Of a stretch of DNA of 64,000 nucleotides, positions 42,091 through 50,662 are shown one piece after another. This stretch comes from Candidatus Delongbacteria bacterium (lineage in GTDB: Bacteria > CAIWAD01). A model generated the notes under the pieces. The model did no database searches. It was given only the letters and a program-made list of their open reading frames with translations, and was not told the origin of the DNA. The translations under genes were made by a program, and so were the position numbers. The stretch is from positions 62,001 through 126,000 of the forward strand of contig JACKCN010000008.1 in assembly GCA_020634015.1 (NCBI GenBank), in the 5' to 3' direction. Position 1 is the stretch's first letter. Every line of letters starts with the position of its first letter.

Positions 42091-44335
42091 GCGTGTGCTC
42101 CATGGACAGCAGGTTGTTCAGCATCTGACGCAGGGCCTCGCTGCCGAATGGTTTCTGAATGAAGGGCACATCCGCCAGCCCCTCGTTTTCGAGCCACAGA
42201 TCACGGCAATCATAGCCGCTGCTCAACAGGAGCTTCTGGTCGGGATCCCGCTTGCGCATTTCCCCCAGCAGCTCGATCCCATCCATGTCCGGCATGGTCA
42301 GATCCAGAATCACCAGATCGAACACCGAGCCGCCGTCGAGAATCCGAAGCGCTTCGGGACCGGAAGCGGCCAGAGTCACCCGGCATCCAAGACGTTCGAG
42401 CATGCGGCTGATCATCCGTCGCACGGACTGTTCGTCGTCCACGACGAGAAGCGCGGGATTGCGGCTGCTCGTACTCGGATCAACGGCCGTGGGCAGGTTC
42501 GAACGTGACATGTTCCTGACACCTTCCAATGGAAGCAGCACACGAACCGTCGTGCCCTGACCGGGCGTGCTGGTGACGGCGATCGTGCTCCGGTGTCCGC
42601 GCAGGATGCCCAGAATGGCGGCCATGCCAAGGCCTCTGCCGGTGAACTTGGTGCTGAAGAATGGTTCGAAGATGCGCTCGCGGATACTGTCATCCATTCC
42701 ACAGCCCGTGTCACTGACCGTCAGCTCCAGCCAGTTTCCCTCGGCCAGTTCATATTCCTGGATCCCGGATTGCCCGACCACGGTCGCCTGAAGGTCGGCG
42801 GCCGTGCAGTACACGCATGAGGTCTGCACCCGCAGAGTGCCCCCTTGTGGGCCCAGGGCTTCGACGGCATTGGTCAGCAACCCCGTCACCATCTGTGCCA
42901 GTTGCGATCCGTCGCCATTCAGGCGCGGGAGATCCGGGTCCAGCACCACGTGGATGCTTGTATTCGCGGGATTGTGGTTGGCCAGCGGAAGGCAATCGCG
43001 AATGATCGCGTTCAGGTCCACGGGGCCGATTTCGTAGTGTCCCATTCCCGTATACGCCAGCATCTTGTTGGACAGCTCGGCCGCCTGACGCGCCGCCGTT
43101 TCGATTTCGTCCAGGCCGAAGGCCAGGTCGCTGCTGGGGGCGGCATCGTCGCGCCCCAGTTCCACATTGCCCAGAATGGTCATCAGCAGATTGTTGAAAT
43201 CGTGAGCCACGCCTCCGGCAAGCATGCCCAGACTCTCCATGCGCTGGGCCTGCTGCATCTGTCGTTCCAGAGCCAGGCGTGCCTGCTCTCTCTGTTTCAT
43301 CTCGGTGACATCCGTGATGTAGCCCTTCATGAGAGTCGCTTGTCCGTCCAAGTCCCTGACGATGGTGGAGTGAGCCATGATCCAGCGCCACTCGCCGTTG
43401 CTGTGCTTCAGGCGATAGGGTTGATGGTCAAAGATCACGGAACCACTCTGGAGGGCAGAATCCACCTCGCCGAGGACCCGCACCCGGTCATCCGGATGGA
43501 TCAGTTGCTCGTACAGCACCTTGCCTTCTATGAAGTCCTCTGCCGGGTAACCCGTGATGGCCAGCACGTTGGGGCTGACCCGTTTCACGGGCCAGTCCTT
43601 GGCAATGCGCATGGTGTAGGCAACCACCGGCCCCTCGGAAAACACCTGCTGCTCATGAGCCAACCGCTTGTTCAGTTCCAGCAGGGCCGCTTCCTGGCGC
43701 TTGCGCTCGGTGATGTCCAGATGGGTGCCCATCATTCTCAGGACCCTGCCCCCGGAATCCCGTTCGGTGACACGACCCTGATCCAGCACCCAGACTTCCG
43801 AGCCATCCCGGTGGCGCATCCGGGCCTCCAGGCAGTACTCTTCCCGCTCTCCCGCGAACACCTCGGCCAGTTGGCGATTGGAGGCGTCCAGATCCTCCGG
43901 GTTGGCCAGACGCATCCAGGTCTGGATCGAGACCGGTTCCAGCTCTTCCGGGCGGTAACCCAGAATGCTCGCCCAACGGGCGTTGATCCGCAGGCCTCCG
44001 GTCTGCACGTTCCAGTCCCAGACACCGACTCCGGTACCTCGCAGAATCAGCTCGAGCTCCTTTTCCATTCGCCCGATGCGGTTCTGCCGGGCTTGCAAGG
44101 GGCGATGGACGAAGAACCACAGCACGGGAGCCATGGCCAGCGCCACCCCCCCGGTACAGAGCAGGCAGATCATCAGACTGGCATGTGTGGTTCCCGGTGT
44201 CGCCAGCATGGCTTCCAGAGTTTCGCCCAGAAACAGCAACCCGGACAGAATGCCAAGAGCCGCCAGGAAGGACAGTGGAGACGTGAACTTCTGGCAGGCG
44301 TCCCCTGACAACCGTGTGGGTTTTTCCTCGGGCAT
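42065..44335 (-). CDS. Hybrid sensor histidine kinase (PAS-PAS-HisKA-HATPase-REC)
   Basis: The protein has 756 residues from ATG 44335 (GAGGAC upstream). Two membrane helices near the N-terminus (~20-70) are followed by two PAS-PAC domains ('RGTGVGVWDWNVQTGGLRI', 'PNVLAITGYPAEDF'). Then come HisKA with the histidine in 'LAGGVAHDFNNLLM' and HATPase ('VSDTGCGMDDSIRERIFEPFFSTKFTGRGLG', '..TSTPGQGTTVRVLLP'). A C-terminal receiver has 'LLVVDDEQSV' and the phospho-Asp in 'FDLVILDLTMPDMDG', with the conserved Lys in 'FIQKPFG'. It is intact and closely related to the frameshifted kinase at 12297. It signals through phosphorelay; no output gene is adjacent. Confidence 0.92.
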   Translation of the reverse strand: MPEEKPTRLSGDACQKFTSPLSFLAALGILSGLLFLGETLEAMLATPGTTHASLMICLLCTGGVALAMAPVLWFFVHRPLQARQNRIGRMEKELELILRGTGVGVWDWNVQTGGLRINARWASILGYRPEELEPVSIQTWMRLANPEDLDASNRQLAEVFAGEREEYCLEARMRHRDGSEVWVLDQGRVTERDSGGRVLRMMGTHLDITERKRQEAALLELNKRLAHEQQVFSEGPVVAYTMRIAKDWPVKRVSPNVLAITGYPAEDFIEGKVLYEQLIHPDDRVRVLGEVDSALQSGSVIFDHQPYRLKHSNGEWRWIMAHSTIVRDLDGQATLMKGYITDVTEMKQREQARLALERQMQQAQRMESLGMLAGGVAHDFNNLLMTILGNVELGRDDAAPSSDLAFGLDEIETAARQAAELSNKMLAYTGMGHYEIGPVDLNAIIRDCLPLANHNPANTSIHVVLDPDLPRLNGDGSQLAQMVTGLLTNAVEALGPQGGTLRVQTSCVYCTAADLQATVVGQSGIQEYELAEGNWLELTVSDTGCGMDDSIRERIFEPFFSTKFTGRGLGMAAILGILRGHRSTIAVTSTPGQGTTVRVLLPLEGVRNMSRSNLPTAVDPSTSSRNPALLVVDDEQSVRRMISRMLERLGCRVTLAASGPEALRILDGGSVFDLVILDLTMPDMDGIELLGEMRKRDPDQKLLLSSGYDCRDLWLENEGLADVPFIQKPFGSEALRQMLNNLLSMEHTLTEKADAP

Positions 44336-44505
44336 GATTTGTCCTCGATCTCGGGCATGGCACAACATGACCGCTGAGTTATCGTCCCCGTGAATGGAAG
44401 TTTCCACGCCGCGCGGGAATTCTGCCATGCGTCGAACATGTTCTATTTTGTCCCACCCCCCGATCACCTTTGGGCTATGTCGAAGGAGAAGGATCAGGAG
44501 GGATC

Positions 44506-44667
44506 ATGTTTTCAGTCAACCCATGGGTGCCCGCCACGAAGAAGGAGCTGGTGCAGAGCATTTCCAGCGTCTATCGGGGCGAGGAGCAGCGCTTTCGCCA
44601 GATGAGCAAGAAGCAGCTGCTGGCCATTTTCTTCTACCTGCGCCGGACGCGCGGCCTTTTCAATTGA
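44506..44667 (+). CDS. Small basic protein (53 residues) ahead of WYL regulators
   Basis: The 53-residue frame starts at ATG 44506, four bases after AGGAGG. The sequence is rich in Lys and Arg with aromatic residues ('MFSVNPWVPATKKELVQSI', 'YRGEEQRFRQMSKKQLLAIFFYL', ending 'RGLFN') and forms two predicted helices. Twelve bases separate it from the first WYL gene, so it is probably the first gene of that operon. No family is recognised; a small DNA- or protein-binding factor is possible. Confidence 0.6.
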   Translation: MFSVNPWVPATKKELVQSISSVYRGEEQRFRQMSKKQLLAIFFYLRRTRGLFN

Positions 44668-44679
44668 TATGGAGCTCCG

Positions 44680-45672
44680 ATGAAGGCCCAGGAACGACAG
44701 CTCTCGATGGTGGCCTGCCTGCTCAACCACCGCTACGGACGCACGCTGGATCAGCTGATTCGCGACATCCCCGACTACGGCGAGGGTGACGCCGCGCGCA
44801 AGAAGTTCCAGCGTGACCGCAAGCTGCTGGAAGAGATGGGCGTGCTGATCCGGATGGAGGTGCTCGAAGGCGAGGATGCCACCGGCAACCTGCAGTACGT
44901 GTATCGCCTGGACCGGCGCGAATTGTTCGCTCGGCCGCTGGACCTCAGTGAGGAAGAAGTGCGCGCGTTGGCCTGGCTGGCCCAGCAGCTCGAGGCCGAA
45001 ACCAACTGGCCCTTCCGCGAGATGGCCCGCAGCGCGCTGGAAAAACTGAAGGCCGAACGGGAGCCGGGAGCCCGACTCAGCGAGCGGGTGCGCATTCTGG
45101 CCTACAGCGCCCTGCGCGAGGACCGCGACCTGCTGGAAGCCCTGGGCAAGGCGGTGGTGGACGGTGTGTCCTGCGAGGTGCGCTATCGCAGCGCAAACGG
45201 AGAAGAGCGCACGCGCACGATCCACCCCTACGGACTCAAGTTCAACCACGGCCACTGGTACTGTCTGGCCTGGTGCGAATGGCGCCAGGCCGCACGCGAG
45301 TTTCGCGTGTCACGGATGAGCGAGTTCCGGCCCGGCAGCACACCCTTCGAGCGCCGCGCCGAGGTGGATCTGGAAGGGTGGTCCCGGGATGACAGTTGGG
45401 AGCTGGGGCTTGGCGAGGGCCAGACTGTGGAGGTGGTGTTCGAGAAGGGCCTCAGCCGTCTGGTGAGACGCCGGCTGGGCCGCCAGGCCGTGTTCCATGA
45501 AGAAGATTCCCTGCGCGTGCAACTGGACGTGGCCAGACCGGGAGCGTTTCTCGAGTGGCTGCTCAGTTGGGGTGCCCGCGCCCGCCTGGTGGGCCCGCCC
45601 TCCATGCGTCAGCTGTTGCGCGAGAAACTGCAACGGGCCCGCGCCCTGTACTCCGACGGAGGATCACACTGA
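44680..45672 (+). CDS. WYL-domain transcriptional regulator (PafB/PafC-like), first of a pair
   Basis: The protein has 330 residues. The N-terminal winged-helix region ('MVACLLNHRYGRTLDQLIRDIP', 'AARKKFQRDRKLLEEMGVLIRME') is followed by a helical linker. The WYL domain has 'VVDGVSCEVRYRS', 'RTIHPYGLKFNHGHWYCLAW', 'REFRVSRMSEF' and a C-terminal WCX-like extension. WYL proteins sense ligands, probably nucleic acid, and regulate stress or defence genes; PafBC controls a mycobacterial DNA damage response. Its stop overlaps the next gene's start (TGATG). Confidence 0.88.
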   Translation: MKAQERQLSMVACLLNHRYGRTLDQLIRDIPDYGEGDAARKKFQRDRKLLEEMGVLIRMEVLEGEDATGNLQYVYRLDRRELFARPLDLSEEEVRALAWLAQQLEAETNWPFREMARSALEKLKAEREPGARLSERVRILAYSALREDRDLLEALGKAVVDGVSCEVRYRSANGEERTRTIHPYGLKFNHGHWYCLAWCEWRQAAREFRVSRMSEFRPGSTPFERRAEVDLEGWSRDDSWELGLGEGQTVEVVFEKGLSRLVRRRLGRQAVFHEEDSLRVQLDVARPGAFLEWLLSWGARARLVGPPSMRQLLREKLQRARALYSDGGSH

Positions 45673-46646
45673 TGGCCGCCACCCATTCCCTGAGTCGCCT
45701 GATGAACCTGATCCCCTACCTGAGCCGCCGCCAGGGCCAGAAGGTGGATCTGGTCTGCAAGGAACTGGGCCTGGAACTGAAAGAACTGCTGGCCGACATC
45801 CGGATGATTTCCGCGCTGTCCTACGGCAACTGGGGCGAAGGCGACCTGGTGGACATCTACCTGGATCACGACACGATCCAGGTCTTCACCGGTGGTCTGT
45901 TCGAGCACCGCCTGCGTTTCTCCCAGCCCGAGATGGCGGCCCTGCTGAGCGGCTGGGACCATCTGCAGGCGCTGGGGCTCAAGCGCTACCTGCCCGGCAT
46001 GGAAAGCGCGCTGCGCCATCTGCGAGACGAGCTGTCGGGCGGTGGCGGAGGGGATCTCGAGGAGATCAGCAAACGCATCCGCTACCAGGTGGGGCTGTCC
46101 GCGGATGAGGACCTGGTGCCCCAGGTGCTCTCGGCCACCGAGGAGCACCGCAGTCTGGAGATCCAGTACTACTCGGTGAACAGCAACAGCCACCGCAGCC
46201 GCCGGGTGGACCCCTGGCACTGTGTCTGCCGCAACGGAGTCTGGTATCTCACCGGACACGACCATGCCAGCGGCGAGCAGCGCACCTTCCGGCTGGACCG
46301 GATCAGCGAACTGACCGTGCTGGACGAGACCTTCAGCGTGCCCGATGGCTTCGATCCGGAACAGGTGATGACTCCGGGGCATTCCTGGCTCCAGGGCGCT
46401 CACATGGAGGTGACGATTCGCCTCGGCGGCACTCTCGAACGCATCGCGCGCGAGGACAACTGGAAGGGGCTGGAGGAGGTGGACGGCCAGCTGCGGATGT
46501 CCATGGGCGAGAGCAACGGCAACTGGGTGATGAAGTTGCTGCTGCCCTACTGCGACGAGTGCGAGATCCTGGGGCCCCCCGAGCTGCGCGCCCGGATGGC
46601 CAGCACGCTGGAGGAGCTGGAGCGCCTGGTTGCGGAGGACATCTGA
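45672..46646 (+). CDS. WYL-domain transcriptional regulator (PafC-like), second of a pair
   Basis: The protein has 324 residues, ATG 45672 coupled to the upstream stop. The N-terminal helix-turn-helix ('LSRLMNLIPYLSRRQGQKVDLVCKELGLELKELLADI') is PafC-like. The WYL domain has 'RSLEIQYYSVNSNSHRSRRVDPWHCVCRNGVWYLTGHD' and 'RTFRLDRISELTVL'; the WYL triplet is varied to 'WYL' in 'GVWYL'. It likely forms a heterodimer with the first WYL protein. The target genes are not shown here. It is followed after 16 bp by the toxin-antitoxin promoter. Confidence 0.88.
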   Translation: MAATHSLSRLMNLIPYLSRRQGQKVDLVCKELGLELKELLADIRMISALSYGNWGEGDLVDIYLDHDTIQVFTGGLFEHRLRFSQPEMAALLSGWDHLQALGLKRYLPGMESALRHLRDELSGGGGGDLEEISKRIRYQVGLSADEDLVPQVLSATEEHRSLEIQYYSVNSNSHRSRRVDPWHCVCRNGVWYLTGHDHASGEQRTFRLDRISELTVLDETFSVPDGFDPEQVMTPGHSWLQGAHMEVTIRLGGTLERIAREDNWKGLEEVDGQLRMSMGESNGNWVMKLLLPYCDECEILGPPELRARMASTLEELERLVAEDI

Positions 46647-46662
46647 CGGGGATTCTCCTGGC

Positions 46663-46711
46663 TTGAGCATGTCATCGGAGTTGATTACAATGCGTCATCA
46701 ATTTCGATGAC
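46663..46711 (+). promoter_or_regulatory. Promoter and operator of the CopG/MazF toxin-antitoxin pair
   Basis: A sigma-70-like promoter is readable: TTGAGC (46663-46668), a 17-bp spacer and TACAAT (46686-46691). Immediately downstream is a palindrome GTCATC (46694-46699) / GATGAC (46706-46711) with a six-base A/T-rich loop, where the transcription start should lie. A third GTCATC half-site is in the spacer (46671-46676). This fits autorepression by a ribbon-helix-helix antitoxin. Confidence 0.65.
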
Positions 46712-46730
46712 AGAATGAAAGCACTCCACC

Positions 46731-47021
46731 ATGCTGCTCAGCCTGAGACTGCCCGAGTCCGTCGAGTCCCGCCTGGACGCGGAGGCTCGCCATCAGCAAT
46801 GCAATCGCTCACAGATCGCTCGCGAGGCAATCCTGGAGTACCTGGACAACCGGGAGCGACAACGCCAGATGGCATGCCTCGTCGCGGAAACGAATGCAGT
46901 ATATGCCAGGCCTGAGCTCCGGGCGGAAGCCGTGACGCTGAGCGAGGATGCCATTGATGATGGGCTGAGCGAGATCATGCGCCGGGAGGCGGATTCCTCA
47001 TCCGACCCTTGGTGGAAATGA
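46731..47021 (+). CDS. Ribbon-helix-helix (CopG-type) antitoxin
   Basis: The protein has 96 residues. The N-terminal RHH motif 'LLSLRLPESVESRLDAEARHQQCNRSQIAREAILEYLDNRE' (strand, helix, helix) binds DNA. The C-terminal half is acidic ('AVTLSEDAIDDGLSEIMRREADSSSDPWW') and should bind and block the toxin. The stop overlaps the toxin start (ATGA at 47018-47021). The ribosome site is weak. Confidence 0.85.
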   Translation: MLLSLRLPESVESRLDAEARHQQCNRSQIAREAILEYLDNRERQRQMACLVAETNAVYARPELRAEAVTLSEDAIDDGLSEIMRREADSSSDPWWK

Positions 47022-47368
47022 TCCGCAGAGGCGAGATCTGGATCGCCAACTTCAACCCGACACGCGGCAATCAGATTGGCAGGATTCGCCCCGCATTGGT
47101 CATTCAGGACGATGCACTGCTGAACTCCCTGTGTCCGACCCTTGCCGTGCTTCCACTCAGTTCACTGGTTGACTTTTCCGCCGCAGAAGAGCTGAGTCTG
47201 TTCGTGCGCCTCGAGGCACGTGACCGTCTGCTGAAACCCAGTGTCATTCTGGTGCAACAACCCCGCACGGTGGATCGTACACGCATCGGGCAGGGTCCCT
47301 TGACCCGCCTGTCAGACGTGGAAATGGCCCGTGTGGACCGAGTCCTCAGGCTGGTGCTGGGGCTGTAG
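47018..47368 (+). CDS. MazF/PemK-family mRNA interferase toxin
   Basis: The protein has 116 residues from ATG 47018; a TTG at 47009 in frame is less likely. 'MIRRGEIWIANFNPTRGNQIGRIRPALVIQDD' is the MazF opening with the catalytic Arg region 'G..(I/Q)G.IRPALV'. The middle 'LAVLPLSSL' and the late 'KPSVILVQQPRTVDRTRIGQ' hold the second conserved Thr/Ser segment. The family cleaves RNA at short sequences. It is controlled by the overlapping antitoxin gene. Confidence 0.88.
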   Translation: MIRRGEIWIANFNPTRGNQIGRIRPALVIQDDALLNSLCPTLAVLPLSSLVDFSAAEELSLFVRLEARDRLLKPSVILVQQPRTVDRTRIGQGPLTRLSDVEMARVDRVLRLVLGL

Positions 47369-47516
47369 TCAGAGCGCTTCACCAGCACCAGTCAGGTTGT
47401 TTCCCCCGGTCATACCCACTTGGTCTTTAAATTCCCTCGCCGAGCCACTCTGAGCGTGGATCACATGCGTCTCCGCTGCTGGTGACCCATCCCCGCTGTG
47501 TCTCCTGTCTGCGGGT

Positions 47517-47999
47517 TCAGTCCTTTCCAGGTACGGGAAGCACATGCAGGACCTCGAACACGCAGCAGATGACCAGCATTGTCTCACTGGGCTGCTTTCC
47601 GATGCGCTCGCATTCTCGTGAAAAGAAGTTCCAGTGTCCCCGGCGCCAGTAGTCCAGAGAGCCGTCCCCTTCTCCCTCGATGGCGGCGTACTCGGAAGTC
47701 ACTTCGTTGAATGGAATGATCTCGGAACTGACGATGCGTGTGACCAGAGCAGGTCTGTTCTCGTGGTCAATCACGATTTCGATGTCGCCGAGCCGGGCGA
47801 TCTTGTCCCCATCGTGCTCGTAGGCCCAGAGCAATCCAGTTCCTGCCCGTTTCCGGCCGGATTTGATGAGGGCCAGCAGTTCATCGGAAAGTTCGGCCGA
47901 GTCGCCATAGCGATCCGCATGAACGGGCCCTGGCGGAAGTTCGATGCCAACGTCGCGAAGCTGGGCAATCAAGGACTCAATGGGCGGGATGGAGGACAT
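47517..47999 (-). CDS. ASCH-domain protein
   Basis: The protein has 160 residues from ATG 47999 (GGAG upstream). The ASCH/PUA-like beta barrel is visible: 'GTGLLWAYEHDGDKIARLGDIEIVIDHENRPALVTRIVSSEIIPFNEV', then 'AIEGEGDGSLDYWRRGHWNFFSRECERIG'. This is the DUF984/YhfF-type layout. ASCH proteins bind RNA or nucleotides, and some are hydrolases of modified cytidines. No partner gene is evident. 48000-48230 upstream holds no supported gene. Confidence 0.82.
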   Translation of the reverse strand: MSSIPPIESLIAQLRDVGIELPPGPVHADRYGDSAELSDELLALIKSGRKRAGTGLLWAYEHDGDKIARLGDIEIVIDHENRPALVTRIVSSEIIPFNEVTSEYAAIEGEGDGSLDYWRRGHWNFFSRECERIGKQPSETMLVICCVFEVLHVLPVPGKD

Positions 48000-48230
48000 G
48001 TCTTTTGCTCCGGACTGGAATGGTGTCATCGTACGTGCGTTGTGCAGGGACAGGGGGCCATTTGGTGGAAGGGCGTGTGGCTCCAGATCGATCACCAAGG
48101 TAGGCGAGTCTCACGTTCCCTGCATCGTTGTGGCGCTCAGGATCCTGAGCCTTGCACGTGGCCGGCAGGGAGTATCCATGAAGCCATGCACGAACGCAAG
48201 CGCTGGCTGTCACACATCCAGAAGATGCAG

Positions 48231-48266
48231 AAACGCCCCGCCCGGAAACTTCCCGGCGGGGCGTTT
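48231..48266. terminator. Hairpin terminator after the redoxin gene
   Basis: The 12-bp arms AAACGCCCCGCC (48231-48242) and GGCGGGGCGTTT (48255-48266) are perfect complements with a 12-base loop. Read on the minus strand the stem ends in GTTT, 21 bp after the redoxin stop, so it ends the DsbD-alpha/redoxin transcript; it works symmetrically for the plus strand. Confidence 0.75.
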
Positions 48267-48286
48267 GATGTCTGCGTGCTGCGCGA

Positions 48287-48955
48287 CTACTTCTTGTCGG
48301 CGTACTTCACTCCACAGCCGTAGGGCTGGGTGGCGGCCTTGGTGACGGCGCTGCCGGCCAGCACCTCGTTGACCGCGGCGCGAACCAGATTGTGCGCGGT
48401 TCTGGCGTCTTCGGGTTTCGCCGAAGGATTGTCGTCGATGGCGCCGTTGTAAACCAGCGTGCCCTCCTTGTCAATCACGAACATGTGCGGGGTGGTCTTG
48501 GCGCCGTAGGCGTGGCCCACCTTGCCATCGTGATCCAGCAGAAAGGAGGAAGCCGAGATGCCGTTCTCCTTGATCAGTTCCCTGGCCCGTGCGGGATCAC
48601 AGTTGCCCTGCTTGCCCACGGCGGAGGAATTGATCAGCAGCCACTGCACGTCCTTGGCAGCCATCTCCTTCTGCAGCTCCTGCATGTTCTTGCTGTCGTA
48701 GTGCTTCTTCACGAAGGGACAGTCGGGGTTGTACCACTCCAGCACCACGGTCTTGCCCTTGTAATCGGCCAGGCTGTGACTCTTGCCCTCGATGTCCATC
48801 AGGGTGAAGGCGGGGGCGGGCTGACCCGGGGCAGCTCCAACGGCCGCGGTGGCCGCCAGCGCCGACCCGCCCACGGGGGCGTCGGCGGCCAGCAGGGGCT
48901 GGCTGAACATCAGCACGGTGCAGGCCAACCAGAGCGGTCTGAAAACGGAAGTCAT
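48287..48955 (-). CDS. Exported thioredoxin-like redoxin (AhpC/TSA fold)
   Basis: The protein has 222 residues with a signal peptide ending '..QPLLAADA'. The redoxin core is 'GQPAPAFTLMDIEGKSHSLADYKGKTVVLEWYNPDCPFVKKHYDSKNM', with one active-site Cys in 'PDCPFVKK' (C-x-x-V, the resolving Cys missing). 'GISASSFLLDHDGKVGHAYGAKTTPHMFVID' follows. This matches periplasmic redoxins of the 'thioredoxin family' type with the C-P-F/Y-V motif. It is the second gene after the DsbD-alpha-like protein (13-bp gap), probably a partner in periplasmic thiol chemistry. Confidence 0.88.
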   Translation of the reverse strand: MTSVFRPLWLACTVLMFSQPLLAADAPVGGSALAATAAVGAAPGQPAPAFTLMDIEGKSHSLADYKGKTVVLEWYNPDCPFVKKHYDSKNMQELQKEMAAKDVQWLLINSSAVGKQGNCDPARARELIKENGISASSFLLDHDGKVGHAYGAKTTPHMFVIDKEGTLVYNGAIDDNPSAKPEDARTAHNLVRAAVNEVLAGSAVTKAATQPYGCGVKYADKK

Positions 48956-48968
48956 CGCGGTGTCTCCT

Positions 48969-49817
48969 TCAATGTGTATGTGTCAGCTCAAGGTCAATCG
49001 ACATGCCGTGTGCGGCGGACGAATCCTCGCGGGAATCGCCTGCCACCAGAATGCCCTGCAGCCGGTCGGGAGCTTCCGTGGCGTACACGGAACGGCGCAG
49101 GTCGAGGGTGAATCCGCCCGGGGTCAGCGTCAGCGTCTGTGCGGCTCCATGATCAATGATGCCGCCGTCGCCAGGCAGAAAACGCAGGCGCTCGGGCAGG
49201 CGTGATCCATCCCGGGCGACGCCCTCGATGCGATAGCCCTGCTCCGTCTGCTGAGCGGTCAGGGTCCAACCGGTCGCCGGGAGGGGCACGGTCTGCGCCG
49301 CAGCCGCAATGGCCTTCGCCCAGCGCTTGTTGGACCGCGGAGCCTCATCGCGCACCTTCAGCCTCAGGCTGAGCCCGGTTTCCTGAGGCAGGCAGGCTTC
49401 CTGACACTCCAGCCAGGTTGCTGTCGCCTTCAGGGTCACCTTGTCCCCGGGAATCAGCGAATCCGGTGCATGCAGGTCGCACAGCAGGAGAACTTCGTTC
49501 TCATAGCCATAGCTGAGGCTCTCCTCGGACCCGATCTCTTCGGGCACCGGCCATTGGAGCTCACCCGCGACAAACCCCTCGGGAAGGTCCCATTCCAGTT
49601 CCGTGGGCAGGCCCGAGTCGCCCGGATTGCGCCAGTAGGTGTGCCAGCCCTTGTCCATGGACATGCGCAGAGCAACCGTGAACACGTCGCCGGGCTGGAT
49701 GGATTTCTGGCCGCAGACCAGTTCCACGCGGGTATGGCGTTCCTCCGCGGCGCGAACCGTGGACGGCGTCATGGGAAGCCAGAGCAGCAGCACCAGCATC
49801 ATCTGGACCAGGGGCAT
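48969..49817 (-). CDS. Exported DsbD-alpha-like (DsbC/DsbD N-terminal) protein
   Basis: The protein has 282 residues from ATG 49817. The signal peptide ends '..STVRAAEE'. The mature part resembles the N-terminal immunoglobulin-like domain of DsbD and the related 'protein-disulfide reductase DsbD domain' proteins: 'VALRMSMDKGWHTYWRNPGDSGLPTELEWDLPEGF', 'VTLKATATWLECQEACLPQ' with two Cys in 'CQEAC'. It lacks the membrane part. It may take electrons from the full DsbD at 57641 and pass them to the redoxin. The longer frame to 49985 has no proper start. Confidence 0.8.
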   Translation of the reverse strand: MPLVQMMLVLLLWLPMTPSTVRAAEERHTRVELVCGQKSIQPGDVFTVALRMSMDKGWHTYWRNPGDSGLPTELEWDLPEGFVAGELQWPVPEEIGSEESLSYGYENEVLLLCDLHAPDSLIPGDKVTLKATATWLECQEACLPQETGLSLRLKVRDEAPRSNKRWAKAIAAAAQTVPLPATGWTLTAQQTEQGYRIEGVARDGSRLPERLRFLPGDGGIIDHGAAQTLTLTPGGFTLDLRRSVYATEAPDRLQGILVAGDSREDSSAAHGMSIDLELTHTH

Positions 49818-49981
49818 TGGCAAGTACCTGTGTTGTCGGGGGCTGTGGTCCCGTTTGCGTGAAGGCGATTGTAGCCCTCGGCCCCGGAGAATGTTTCTGG
49901 AACCGGATCCGCCATGGGGAGCAGCATTCGGGTGAATGTGATTGCGAGTCCAGACGGGGGGGCGGGAGGGCGCCCCGGGCT

Positions 49982-50650
49982 TCAACTCCGTGAAGAGTTG
50001 TTCCCGTCGGGCTTGAACATGGCGTCGAAGGTGTCAAACACCGGAAAGCCGCTGGCTTCCAGGCGCTCGCGGCTCTGGTGACCGCTGGCGATCAGCACGA
50101 TGCGCACGCCCATGGCCTGCGCCACTTCCACATCATGCAGCGTGTCGCCAATCATCAGCACGCTGGCGGGGTCCAGCGCGCTCTCGGCCAGCCAGCCCCG
50201 ACCCAGCTCGATCTTGCCTTCGGCGGTGTGGTTGCTGGTGCCGGTGACGGTCTGGAACCATTGCTCCAGCTTTCGATCGGCCACGAAGTTGCGCAGCAGA
50301 GTCTGGTTGTAGGCGCTCAGCAGGGACTGCTGCAGGCCGCGCGCATGGAACTCGCGCAAAAGCTCCACGGCGCCCTCGCGCAGGGCCACGCTCTGCCGGC
50401 GCGCCTCGTAGTGCTCCTTGAACTGATGGCTCACGCCCTCGAAACTCTCGCGCTCGAAGTCGAAACCAACGCTCGTGTAATACGCCTTGAGGGGAAAGCC
50501 AAACCCGGAGGCGTGTTCCTCCGGGCTCAGGGTGGGCAGACCTCGCTGAGCGAGCAATGCGTTCAGCGAGTCACGGATCAGCCAGGCGTCGTCCAGCAGC
50601 GTGCCGTTCCAGTCCCAGACCACATGGCGGGTGCCGTTGAGATGCAACAC
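49982..50650 (-). CDS. HAD-superfamily phosphatase (Gph-like)
   Basis: The protein has 222 residues. HAD motif I is 'VVWDWNGTLLDD' (nucleophile Asp; Asn replaces the second usual Gly-side residue, as in a subset), motif II 'LLSAYNQTLLR', motif III Lys in 'SNHTAEGKIELG' and motif IV 'SVLMIGDTLHDVEVAQAMG'. A helical cap between motifs I and II fits phosphoglycolate-phosphatase-like enzymes. It is 12 bp downstream of typA on the same strand. Confidence 0.85.
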   Translation of the reverse strand: MLHLNGTRHVVWDWNGTLLDDAWLIRDSLNALLAQRGLPTLSPEEHASGFGFPLKAYYTSVGFDFERESFEGVSHQFKEHYEARRQSVALREGAVELLREFHARGLQQSLLSAYNQTLLRNFVADRKLEQWFQTVTGTSNHTAEGKIELGRGWLAESALDPASVLMIGDTLHDVEVAQAMGVRIVLIASGHQSRERLEASGFPVFDTFDAMFKPDGNNSSRS

Positions 50651-50662
50651 AGGGCCTCCGGC

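Noticed and set aside
42845..44308. Long plus-strand open frame (487 codons) opposite the hybrid kinase
   Set aside because: Antisense to a complete PAS-HisKA-HATPase-REC gene, His/Gln-rich mirror translation, no ribosome site.
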